Shown in pieces: positions 11,379-21,358 of a stretch of 64,000 nt of DNA (its first letter is position 1; each line of letters opens with the position of its first letter). The stretch is from the NCBI GenBank assembly GCA_009760855.2, contig WPIO01000013.1:7008501-7072500 (forward strand), read 5' to 3'. The position numbers and the translations under genes are program-made. This DNA comes from Cristatella mucedo. Taxonomy: Eukaryota; Bryozoa; Phylactolaemata; Cristatellidae. Under the pieces are notes generated by a model. That model searched no databases. It worked only from the letters and a program-made list of their open reading frames with translations, and had not been told where the DNA came from.

Positions 11379-14300
11379 CATGCATACGCGCATGCACGTG
11401 CACACAGAGAGAGAAAGAGCTGCTGTGGCTTTGCAGCATTTGATCGAAGGCTGCGATGCTATGCGAACTGTCAGCTTGAGCCAAATGCAGCAAGCCAGGG
11501 CCCTGTGATGATAACAAGCATATAATTGTGCTGTGCTTATTCTCTGTGTGCAGTCTGAGCCAGCCCTAACTGCATGGCTGCTCATAGACCCGTACCCTCT
11601 ACCGATTCTGGGGCTCGTGTTAAAGAGAGCATGCGTGATGTCGACACTTCCACGGTTTGCATTAGGTTTTCTGCGGTATTATTAGGTTAGGTATGGCTAG
11701 TGGTCGGTCAATTCTGTCGTAGTCCTCTAGTTCTCGTTGGAAACCACTCATCGTCTCCGCCTTTTCAGCGGTCATACTTATGGAAGGCGGGACAGAGGAG
11801 GACTTGAAGATACTCGACACACTTCCGTCTGACGAAGAGCTGGAGAAGCAGCGCCAGGTGCTGCTGCTGCAGAAGTCTTCGAGTAGGCAGAGTCTGCAGC
11901 AGCAGGATGCGCCAGCAAAGCCACTGCCAGCTGCTGCCGTGTCTGCCAAGCCCAAGGAATCAGCAGTCAAATTGCAGGCGAGTGCCGACCTTCAGCAGCG
12001 AGCTCTGCGCTCTGTCTGCAAAGACAATGTGCAAACGTTTCTAGTAAAAGTGACATCGATGAGCCAGTGACGTAATTTCTATAAAAAAAAATCATTTGGG
12101 CACACACCTTCTTGGTTTATACACTTACGCCAACCAACTAACAGGGTGGTTAATGCAACTGAGTATGACAAGGGAGAGCAAAAGACTTGCAGTGGACAGG
12201 CTGCCGGTTTTGGTAATAGCAAAGCAGCGCCGCCTGCATTGCGACATTGAGCATAGTGCAGAATTGCAACTGCCCACAGATGTGTGAGGAGATGGGGGGG
12301 GGGGTTCCTACACGTTTTTGCCTCATTTAGGTACGTTTTCATGTGTTTTTTCTTTGCTTCTCCGTCTCTCTGTTGGGTTATATTATTGCAATAATGATGA
12401 TCTATTATGCACATCTAAAGCCGCTCTTAAGATGGAGTAGAAGTTTGCTATGCATAGCTATTTAAGTTGAGGGGTTTTGTCACTGGAGATAAGGAATCTT
12501 ACTGCTGGCCATCATAGCCAAGAAGCTGACTGTTTGGCCAGTACGACTACTGCTCGTGTGCTCTTCTGCTTGCTTTGCCCGACCAATGTCCTATGCTAGA
12601 AACTTTGATATACTCCTGTTTTGCGTGCGTGTGACGTCTTAAAATATGGTCTTGACTTGGCCTGTCCATTCTCGCATTGTACTTTCGTAGAAATCTAAGA
12701 AGAGACGGGATAAAGCCGGCGATTATGATTCGGACTCAGGCAGTGACTCGGATAGCGGATCGGGGTCGAGCTCGAGTTCAGCCTCTTCTTCATCAGACGA
12801 TGACGATGCTGACGAGGACTCGGAGCGGAGTGGCATGCCGGCAGATAAAGTTGCTGCCAAAGACGAAGCCAACAAGTCAGCAGCAAGCAGTAACGACGAT
12901 GCTGTCAAAGACAAGGATGACACGGGTACGTCAATCTGCTTGCCTCTACTGCCCTCGCATCTGTTGTGAAGGCAATGGATGGCTCCTGGGCTAATTGCAT
13001 TGCACAAGGTCGTGCTCACACCCTTCGATCGTCAGTTGCCATTCATTCTTGACAAGTCAGCACACCTACTCAGCCACAGTTTCGCCGACCTCAGGGAACT
13101 ATACACAGCTATTGCTCTGCTCTAATGCTGGCTTGCACTGTTTTTGGTGCTGCATGCTTGACGATCGGCTGTGTGCCTAGCCACACGGGTCTTCCGATGG
13201 AGCGGAGGCATCCCTGTGTGCATGCTTGACACATCAGTGCTTGCAGTTCGCCATATTCGCTAATTGCCCATTGACGTACAGCAAAGTACTTGCTCGCTTG
13301 AAGTTGAAGGGAAATCAGAAGAAAAGGCTGATTCTAGTGGAGACAAGAAGCTGGACGATCTTCTTTCGCGTGCATTCCACAAGACACAGTCAATATTCCT
13401 TAGGAATCTGGCTCCGACTATCACCAAGCAGGAAGTAGAAGCTGTGAGTTATTCGTGAGACCTTGTAAGCAAGCTTGTCAAGAGTAATGACATGCATGCA
13501 TCAGACTGCTGGAAAGCGGGTCATTTTCTATTATCTTTAGCTTTGCAAGAAATACCCTGGTTATTTGCGCCTGGCTTTGCAAGATCCAAGTGCAGAAAGG
13601 AAGTTCTTTCGGAGAGGGTGGATAACGTTTGGACGGACTGTCAATATTAAAGACATCTGCTGGAATCTGGGCAACATTCGTGTAAGATGAAGTGCTCTCT
13701 GCTTCCTTGTATGCATGCGACTACTCACTTATAACGTCTAGTTTGTCATGTGCTTGAAATCAATGTTTGGATTTCCCTCTTGTAGTAGTGCTATTCTCTC
13801 CTTGCTGCTGGACCTTGTGCGTTTGTAGCTGCGGGACTGTGAACTCGGCGCCACAGTAAATAGGGACCTGAAACAGCGAGTGAGGCCTGCAAATGGTCTA
13901 ATCAACCATAAGCAGATTGTCAAGACCTACATCAAGCTTGCTGCAAAGATAACCCAAAACATGGATGGTCGATGGAGGCTTTGGTTAGACGACTCCAATG
14001 GCAGGGATAGACATGAACATGACAGGGAGGTAATAGTGCTGGTCATGCACTTTCGAGTTTGATTCATGCTGCTGACCTGTTTATGGTTGAAAGTGCTTTA
14101 CATTTGCCATGGAATAATGCTAGCAATTTTTAGCACTCAAATCTATGTCGCTGAGACTTGCACGTTTGCCGAGTTGTTTCAGTTTCATGCTGGTTTGTTG
14201 TAGTTTGTCGGCCTAGTTTCGAGAAACCCAGTTCTGCAGAACATTACAAACTATCTCGTGGACGAAGCCTGTATTGAAGACGAACTTCTTGGTATGTATG

Positions 14301-17300
14301 CTATATCCTGCAATGAAATTTTATCAAATAGTCTCGCTTTTATAATTCCCACAATCGTGACAATTTCTTCTTTGCCGTCGTAAAGGAGACGATGGTGATG
14401 AGAAAAAGGAAGCTGTCGGTGGTGAGGTCTCGTTTGACAGCGACCCGGAGCTGGTAAAAGTGCTTGATCGGCTGGTGTGGTACCTAAGGATAGTGTACAG
14501 CATTGACTTCTACAACGGCATAGAGTACCCGAACGAACACGAGATGCCTCATCGCTGCGGCATAATCCACGCTCGCAGCGGCATTCCTGGCAAGCTGCCG
14601 ACCCAGACAGAAAGTGAGTAGCAAGTAGCAGCAAGCAAAGCTGACGTGGGCTGATGTGGGAAGCCACTCCGAGGCTTGCTCCAAACGGCACAGCTGATCT
14701 CTTGTTGCAATGCACGTCGGCTTCTATGTGTACTCCAGCTGATTTATACCGGTGGGTGCCGTGTCATGTGAATCGGCAATCGATGCTTCCAAGTGCTATA
14801 AGCAGAACAGTTGTTGGTAGAGCCGGCATGTAAAGATTTAAAAGTTAAGTAGACCGATTGACAAAAATGTAAAGTGCCGAGAAAAAGAGTTCTCTGAGGG
14901 ACCTATATCAAATGTTGTATTATTATTATTATCCTTTCCAGCATATGTGAAGTGCCTAGAAAGAGGTCTAGTTGTCTTAGGGCACTATACGAATAGTATC
15001 TCTACTAATTAAAGCAAACAAGTCTGTCCTTCCCTCCATCACGGGGCAAGATGGCACACTTCCTTCAATCGGCAAAATGACGTAGCATTGTCTTCCGTGA
15101 ACTACCATGACTCAGCAAGTCCACAGGCAGTGGGCTACTTGTTGTTATCATTGTTAAAGAGTGTACTTTCAAATAAAGACTGAGCATTTCACTCATGCCG
15201 GTGTAGGAACTGACCTGCTGATAGACACGGTAAGCCATACGCTGTGGTCCTATTGGCTGGCAAAATGCCGGCCTATCGTAGTAGTGTATGGATTGGCCCG
15301 TGCCTTTGTTAGAAGTCTTATCGGATGACCTTGTTCTGCCTCCCACCCTTCTGGCTCGTATGCTATGCCCTCGGGCTGACTGTGGCTCTGTGAGCTCAGC
15401 ATTGTTGCCGGAGGCCATTCCCAGACTGATTCAGTTTTATCTTGTAGTCAACGACCTCATTCAGCATTTCGAGGAGAAGGTACGATCGTTCACGGACAGC
15501 AAAGTGGTGCTCGACGACGCTGAAGCCGTACTGCTGGGAAAGAAAGACCCGGATGCATATCCTTTTTTCGATATGCCCTCTCACCCTCCCCCCACGCGAC
15601 AGCTGAGCTCTCGCATGGGCGTGGCAGCAGGGGCGGAAGCCACGTCGCCCAATGCCGGGCGAGCTCAGTAGTTGTCTGTCTGCTGCTCCACACAGGAGGT
15701 GAGAAAGGGCATCGGTACCGCCAGGAGTCTTGCCACTTTTTATGTATTTATGTGTGTTTGGGGGGGGGGGCGAACTCTCATCGTTCTGACAGTGGGCAGC
15801 GTTTGGACCATCAGGCTGAGCAGTTGGTGCCGCAGCCTTTGCCTGGCGGTCATCTTCGCATGGGCACCGACTCGTGCTACCACGATGACGACAAAGCATT
15901 TGGTACCCAAAGCTCATCGGTTACTTTAGCCTGGGGCCGATTAGCTTCAGTATGCTCTGCCTGAACAAAGTTTGGAGATTGACCTTTGGTCCGGAGACTA
16001 TGGCAGGGGGAGTAATGGCTACGTTGGGCCAGCATTGTAATGTATCTCCGTCTGTAACTCCACAAAGTCATAAAGACCACGTGGGTGTTACGCAGGAGAG
16101 TTTTGTATAGTGCACTCACAGCCTAAGCGGCTTTCGGTACGCATTCGGTAGCCAACAGACTTCGTCTCACGCAACAAAGAGAAAGTGAGAAGCATAGCAG
16201 AGTCAGGAGAGCAGTTGAGGCAGTGAGTAGCGTGGAAGTAGCAGCTCAGGACCGCTGAAAAAGATGTGCCATAGTCGGCAGTAGGAGAGTAGTTGTCGTT
16301 GCGTAAGAATTGTGGAAGCGAGTTCCACAGTCTAGGACCTGCAGAGCTAAAGCTTCTGTCGCCAACTGTCTTCAAGCAGAGGAATGGAACAGCTACTTAG
16401 GACCAGACTTCGGGCATCTGGGAGAGCGTGGCCTCGGAGTAGTTGCAGCCAGCCAGCGTCTCGGGGAGCTCTGCCCACAGCACGAGCGGAGCGGGGGGGG
16501 GGGGGGGTGGCATCGCGACCACTCGCAGGCAGTGGGCTCCGTCGTCGGCTGCTCGCGTGTAGAGGCTCGCCGGTAGAGGGCGCTCGCCCCGAGTCAAGTG
16601 CTCGAGTCTCTTTGCTCTCTGCTCTCGCTGCACGATGGACTCCCACTTACCTTGACGGTTAGCCTTCACGGAGGTGGAGAAGTTTATCACCTCCAACACC
16701 CAGGAGCTTGCCAAAGATAAGTGGCTGTGCCCGCTCAGCGGCAAGAAATTCAAGGGTCCGGACTTCGTGCGAAAGCACATCCTCAACAAGCACGCCGAAA
16801 AGGTCGACGAAGTCAAGAAGGAAGTGAGTGCGCCGCTCACTTCCTAGACTCGAGCGAGAGCCGCGCCGCCGCGTTCGAGGCGCTAGAGAGCTCGCTCGAG
16901 AGTCGCCGAAGACTCTTTAGCTTGAGGCTACACCACCGCTTGAGTGCAACGGCGGAAGCGGCAGCTCTTCATACAGCCGTGCCTCGAGGCCATCCCTTCA
17001 TGCCGTAGGCCATGTACTTCAACAACTACCTCAGCGATCCGAGGAGGCCAGCGCTGCAGGAGCATCCTGCCTCGAGGGCCATGTCCGGTGGCCGCGGTGA
17101 CGTGTACCCCGGTGGTCCAGCGTTCGGACAGCCTGTAATGCCGTTTGGTGGCTATGGCCCGAGGCCCATTCAAGGACCCATGTTTGGCGGTACGTACAGC
17201 ATAAAAGTCAAGCGTGACGGTCACGTGCCAGGCAGGGAAATGCCTGTCACGTGACACGAGCTCAACTCTCGAAGCTGGGGTAGCGAATTCTTGCTCATGT

Positions 17301-18102
17301 TCGTTCTCTCGTGTTGTCTCTGCATCAGAAGGCAACCACGCTCTCCATGCAGGGCTGAAGCCGTGCTGTTGCCATCTGCGCAGGGGTGGGGGGCACTGCC
17401 GCATCGGCTCAGCTGTGTGAAGCTCTGTTCTCACCTTTGCTGCTGCACGTGCTAGCTGCCATTGCACGTCCGCTGGCTTTTACCCTCGCCAATACGGCCG
17501 ACGGGATCTGTCGTAGGACTTTCTGGCCACAGCAGCTGCTCACAGCACTAGCAAGCCGTAAGCATATCGATGGGTTGGGGGGGAGTAGGGGATCCTCGTA
17601 CAGACAGACCTGGCTCCTCAGCTTTGGTAGGATTGCGTAAGTCTGGCTCCCCTTGGCTTAATGATTCCTTCTATTAAGCCTCTGCTGAGAGCCTCTCCGG
17701 AACGTGGCGGCTGTGTGGCGTTGCATATCGTATTTGTTAAACAGGTCCATTTGGAGGCCCACCGTTTTCGGGCCGGGGTGACGTTTTCGGTAACCGCGAC
17801 CCCGGAGGACGCAGGAACCCCTACGCAGGCCAGCGAGCACCCGGCGGGTAAGTGCATGCAAGGCGTCGCAAGCTGTTGAATGTGCAGTGCGCTCGACTGC
17901 TGCTGCTACTTCTGCTGTCACCATCGAGATGGTGACATCGGGGCAGGGATGTGTGGACGGGCTTGCTTGCTCGGGGTGGGGGAAGCACGATACTATATAC
18001 ACTATACAGTGGCTGTCGCTTCGTTCCAGGGGCAGGCGAGGCGACAGGGCTCTGATTGAATACAAAGATCTGGATGCCCCCGAGGATGTGGACATGTTCT
18101 AG
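4731..18102 (+). CDS. SRRT: Serrate RNA effector molecule homolog (ARS2), 5'-partial, 15 exons
   Basis: Nuclear zinc-finger scaffold linking the cap-binding complex to miRNA processing, histone mRNA 3' processing and RNA decay. CDS exons: 4731-4862, 9279-9455, 10302-10471, 11769-12043, 12691-12925, 13304-13443, 13541-13681, 13829-14029, 14204-14291, 14386-14613, 15448-15556, 16670-16823, 17009-17189, 17745-17847, 18030-18102 (TAG). All phases join, giving 801 residues; the human protein is near 876, so the Arg/Asp-rich N-terminus lies upstream of the window or is undetected. In order: Gly/Pro-rich segment ending FMQAR; N-terminal Ars2 domain ([18 protein letters not shown]-type block, FKLKYHPED); acidic Ser-rich linker; RRM-like core ([27 protein letters not shown]); ARS2 core ([15 protein letters not shown]); C2H2 finger ([20 protein letters not shown], then KH); Gly-rich tail; conserved end [11 protein letters not shown]. 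The ends of exons 4 and 5 and the start of exon 6 (13304 versus 13282) are least certain. Intron 11 is AT-AC. Confidence 0.95.
4863..9278 (+). other. SRRT intron 1 of the visible part (4.4 kb)
   Basis: GT at 4863 and AG at 9277-9278 join phase 2 to phase 2 (AG|G, Arg), reproducing the family sequence [10 protein letters not shown]. Apart from the CA microsatellite at 8201-8268 I recognise no gene or element here. A minus-strand stretch at about 5326-5508 stays open ([16 protein letters not shown]) but is unidentified. Confidence 0.7.
8201..8268. repeat. (CA)34 microsatellite
   Basis: Perfect dinucleotide run inside an SRRT intron. Confidence 0.98.
10658..10681. repeat. (GA)n microsatellite
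   Basis: About 12 GA units abutting the left end of the Tc1-like remnant. Confidence 0.95.
10690..11341 (-). mobile_element. Tc1/mariner-like transposon remnant with inverted ends
   Basis: Left end taatacgaggtttttctat (from 10699) and right end, read in reverse, taataagagggttttctac (ending near 11270) are inverted repeats. Similarity continues inward on both sides (acttattaacagcccagaa / acttattgacagcccagaaa). The minus strand between them holds a degenerate DDE-transposase end (the block typically read as QSPDLNPIE). Homologous ends occur at 24018, 43306 and 51450. The right end continues to about 11341; the left is truncated at the GA run. Confidence 0.65.
11341..11372. repeat. (TG)16 microsatellite
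   Basis: Perfect run at the outer edge of the Tc1-like remnant. Confidence 0.95.
14925..15010 (+). mobile_element. SINE type 1 / LINE 3' tail fragment
   Basis: gaagtgcctagaaagagg ... cttagggcactata repeats the tail hairpin of the L2/SINE-1 family; it is preceded by a short ATT run. Lies in SRRT intron 10. Confidence 0.55.
16035..16400 (-). mobile_element. LINE family B, ORF C-terminus and 3' end
   Basis: The minus strand reads [20 protein letters not shown] followed by about 70 open codons ending CTIQNSPA and a stop, then a 3' region (cacgtggtctttatgac, agacggagatacatta). Best-preserved copy with 44515-44800, with which it shares the same C-terminal reading frame. Confidence 0.8.
16493..16507 (+). 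repeat. G15 tract
   Basis: Uninterrupted poly-G inside the AT-AC intron. Confidence 0.95.
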
Positions 18103-18180
18103 GCCTCTTTCGGCCTCACATTCTCAATGTATTGATCCAGAGAGCCACTATATATAGTGTTTGGGGTATATGTATTTGAC

Positions 18181-18186
18181 AATAAA
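18181..18186 (+). promoter_or_regulatory. SRRT polyadenylation signal AATAAA
   Basis: Canonical hexamer 79 bases after the SRRT stop, giving a short 3' UTR. A perfect palindrome cactatatatagtg lies about 30 bases upstream. Confidence 0.75.
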
Positions 18187-18189
18187 TAG

Positions 18190-19149
18190 CTTCTTTTGCA
18201 GCGGCAGCTGCAGCAGCAAGCGCACGTGACTTGCACACGCAAAGCGGCGTCGTTGCGAGAAGCTGGTCGTCGTTGCGAGAAGCTGCGCCTGCTTAATAAG
18301 CAACGACGTCCTGACCTTCACGCTCAGTGGCCACTGTCACGTCGGAGTCCACTTTTTGTATGACAGACATGGCATTATAGAAAGATGGAACACTTACCAT
18401 GTTATGCTGCAATTTGATGAGAGATTCGAGTGCAGCGTCAGGCAGCTCTGTAAGATAAGAGGACAACTATTCACATCGGCTCAGTTAAAGTGACTGCCAA
18501 TCAAGAGCTTGCAGTAATCACCACTGCATGGGGCAATATGTTCAAACAGACGAAGGGCTTAAGCATGAAAGTACTGAGGACGGTCTTGATTGACCCCATT
18601 AGTAGATTTTCCACCCCTTCCCCTTCAGCCAGATTGGAGCCGGGTGCACCTGTTTAATAAGTCCTACGCGATCCACCTGTTCAATTCATATGAATGGCCG
18701 AATACAAAGTGCTCGGCTTAACAGTGCAGGTTAAGGATTATTCCTTCAACAATCAGCAAGCAATCCTGCATTCTTGCAGGTGTTGGTCCATTTAAACTGG
18801 ATCTACAGCAGTGCCTCTTTGGTGGCCCAGCCTGCTGGCTCGCCACGAGTAATGTAAGGGGAGTTGCAAGGTGGCAGGCTGGTGGAAAGGATCAATCAGC
18901 CTGCTCTGACGAGATGGCCCGGCTATGAAAGTACAGGACCGCTCTTCTTGGGGGAAGATGGCAGCCGACCAATCAGGATATGACTGCACACGGTTGTCTG
19001 CAGATGGCAGCAATTAAACGAGGTCAGCCATGTGTTTGGACTAAGCAATGCCGATTGGCAAATAAACGATTTTAACGTGTGACCCCCCCTCCGTAAAAGG
19101 TTAGGGCCATCTTTCGAGTGAGTTAAACTAGTGCATCTGTTTATCACAG
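18190..19149. other. Intergenic region after SRRT
   Basis: A short direct repeat gtcgttgcgagaagctg occurs twice at about 18250-18285. Otherwise I see no gene or recognisable element. Confidence 0.5.
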
Positions 19150-19690
19150 CATATAGCGGGTCCACGTGATTCGTCCTTTGTGTGCTTATGCATGCTGACA
19201 CTGTGCATGCTGCTACTAACCATAATTGCTGCTGACCCTGTGTATGTCGTCTCTAACATGTTTGTTGTCATTGAGCATGCTACCACTAACCATTCGATCA
19301 TACTTCCTTTGCAGCAAATGTAATGGGTCTAGAAAGTGATTTGAGTTCTCTTAGCGTACTATAATAATAATAATTCACTTGATAAAGGCCCTCAGAGAAC
19401 TTAATCTCTCTCTAGGCGCTTTACATTTGCTGTAAAGCGAAATGCAATGGGATGGTAAGTAAAATCATGCTTGAAAAACAAACGAACTGAATAATATGGT
19501 TAGGGGTGACACGCACAGGGTCAGCATGCAAATGTGGTTAGTGGCAGCATGCACAGTGTCAGCACGCATAAGCACAACGGTGTGCACGCACGCGTTTGTG
19601 CAACTCAGTTGTGTCTGTTGCAATCCAGCTATTTGTGCAAGTAGCAGTGCGAACCTGTCAAGGTGTTTGAGTGTCATGCAGTGGCCAAGC
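19150..19690. mobile_element. Two L2-like LINE 3' ends, tail to tail
   Basis: 19150-19372 is a plus-strand LINE 3' end (gattcgtcctttgtgtgctt ... tctagaaagtgatttgagtt). 19373-19690 is a minus-strand copy starting with its tail (ctcagagaacttaatctc ... aggcgctttacatttgctg). Between them is a short (TAA)n run, so 19310-19440 is an imperfect inverted repeat. Confidence 0.75.
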
Positions 19691-19845
19691 CTGTAGTGGG
19701 GATTGTGTGTGGGCTGTGTGTGGCGCCCGCCTTGGGTACTGGGGGCATTGACAAGATCCTTGCAGCTAGAGGTAAACCCTCAACCTGCTTATTTGTTCAT
19801 GTGGGTAGCGATGTCAGGTTATGCGTTTGGCATGTTAGTACAGAA

Positions 19846-20029
19846 CAGCTGCTCTCAACTGTGGGTCGCGACCCTTTTGGGGCTGGAACGACCATTTCAC
19901 AGGGGTCGCCTAAGACCATCGGAAAACGCATTTCCACACTTTGCACACTATTTTTTATGGTTGGGGGTCGTTACAACGTGAGGAACTGTATTTAAAGGAT
20001 CGTGGCATTAGGAAGGTTGAGAACCACTC
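19846..20029 (+). mobile_element. SPIN-like hAT miniature element
   Basis: 184 bp with inverted ends: left cagctgctctcaac, right (reversed) gagtggttctcaac. It is flanked by near-perfect 8-bp target duplications gtacagaa (19838-19845) and gtatagaa (20030-20037), as expected for hAT transposition. The internal text gtgggtcgcgaccc, acaggggtcgcctaagacca and tcggaaaacgca, and the end gaaggttgagaaccact, correspond closely to my memory of the non-autonomous SPIN (SPACE INVADERS) consensus. Identity should be confirmed by alignment. Confidence 0.8.
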
Positions 20030-20039
20030 GTATAGAAGC

Positions 20040-21069
20040 TATGCAGCTGCTTGCTCATGACGAGGCATTGTACAAAGAAAGCTAAGACGAGAGAGAGAGA
20101 ATTGTTCTCTTAAAAGAGTGGTCTATGACAAGAAGACTGAGAGTCTTGGAAATGCTGCATGATCAGGCCAGGAAGTAAGTCGTCTCGGAACCAATTAGGC
20201 GATTACATGAGGCCGGTCTACTTTCTTTAGTAGCTAAGAGGAAGCGATTTCTACCAACAAAGAAGTTTGCAATGGGCAAAGGCAATCAACTTCCTGTGCA
20301 TCTGAAGATTAGGTAGGGCAGGCACGTAGGGAGCCATGCTAGCCCAACATGCTCTGCAAAACTGCAAACTGAGGCTTCAACTATGTAGGTAACCTACTCA
20401 CCCACATGTCTGCCACCTTCCGTCCTGCACGGCACTGGGGGTCTCATAACAAGAGATGCGTAGTTAAGAACTAATTCAGGGTGTAGACCTCCAGAAAAAT
20501 GTTGCTTAATACTCATAATTTTTTCAGTAGATTAATAACTAAAAAGATGACAAGCTAAAACAAAGTATTTTTTTATAGTTGCCCCAATTTTTTACATTTC
20601 ATCAGGATTGTGGACAGATGGAGTCAGTTAGACCATGATCCAAAATTGCACATTGTGGGATTAAATAAGCACCTGCTATGTATGACATAAGGTCATTTGA
20701 GCAAAATATGCTGGTAAGCTTTTTGCCCATCTGCTACAAGCCTAGCATTGCATAACGGCCGATTTCGTGCAGTATGACCACCTGAGTTTAACAGGGAGTT
20801 GCAAATAAAGGGAACCTTGCCATACTAGCTCAATAAATTAAGCATGATAATTAGAACCAAAAGAAGCAGGTAGTAGCATAAAAAAGTGGCAGGTGTGATC
20901 AACTCACGAGAGTTCACTTTCGCCTCGTGAGGTAAGGCATGCTAGCCAAACAACATGAGAAAACTTGCTGGTGACCTATATTGACCTTAAGGTGCAGGTG
21001 GGTTTTGGGCCACTGTCAGCACTAACCATGGTCAACTCGAAGAACAAATAAGCAGCAGAGACAGCACCG
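20040..21069. other. Intergenic region between SPIN-like element and GGT7-like gene
   Basis: A plus-strand open stretch at about 20236-20312 (FLPTKKFAMGKGNQLPVHLK) looks protein-like but has no start, splice context or family I recognise. Nothing else is supportable. Confidence 0.4.
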
Positions 21070-21137
21070 CTAGGTCAGACAAAAGCATCTGCCATGAGCA
21101 ACCTCCCTGGGATCTCGCGCCAGTCGTTCGACTTGAA
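21070..21137 (-). CDS. Candidate last exon of the GGT7-like gene
   Basis: Acceptor ctgtgcctttcag ends at 21138. Phase 1 fits the preceding exon and gives VQVERLARDPREVAHG... with a stop at 21070. The residues do not convincingly match the family C-terminus. An alternative is 21260-21297 (acceptor atcttcaag, reading VVAVRSHANRII then stop), which would leave a 61-base intron. The true 3' end is unresolved. Confidence 0.25.
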
Positions 21138-21358
21138 CTGAAAGGCACAGTCAGCTCAACGTGTCAGTGATTTTATAAACCAATTAACAGAGCCAGAGTT
21201 AATATTTTTGCTGAACAACTGGGCAACATTCCCATATGGTATGGTCGAAACGGCAGTGCTCATATAATTCTGTTCGCATGCGATCGGACCGCGACCACTT
21301 GAAGATGCACACAGACACGTACATGCACGCGCACGCACACGCACACATGGTACGTCAC

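Larger units (their letters stand above)
15557..16669 (+). other. SRRT: Putative U12-type AT-AC intron in SRRT
   Basis: Exon 11 ends GAT GC at 15556. The next bases are ATATCCTTTTTT, a full match to the U12 donor consensus (A/G)TATCCTTT. No GT donor near this point keeps the frame. At the 3' side, CCTTGAC (16650-16656) matches the U12 branch-site core CCTTRAC. AC at 16668-16669 lies 14 bases after the branch A, in the usual 10-16 range. Splicing AT to AC gives KKDPDA-EVEKF, which aligns without gap to the family sequence DPEQEVEKF. The intron contains a LINE family B fragment and long G tracts at 15760-15770 and 16493-16507. Confidence 0.85.

Noticed and set aside
15600-15660. Alternative GT donor for SRRT intron 11 (gtggca near 15617)
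   Set aside because: Would add about 20 residues not found in the family and leaves a phase mismatch with the next exon; the AT-AC solution fits exactly.
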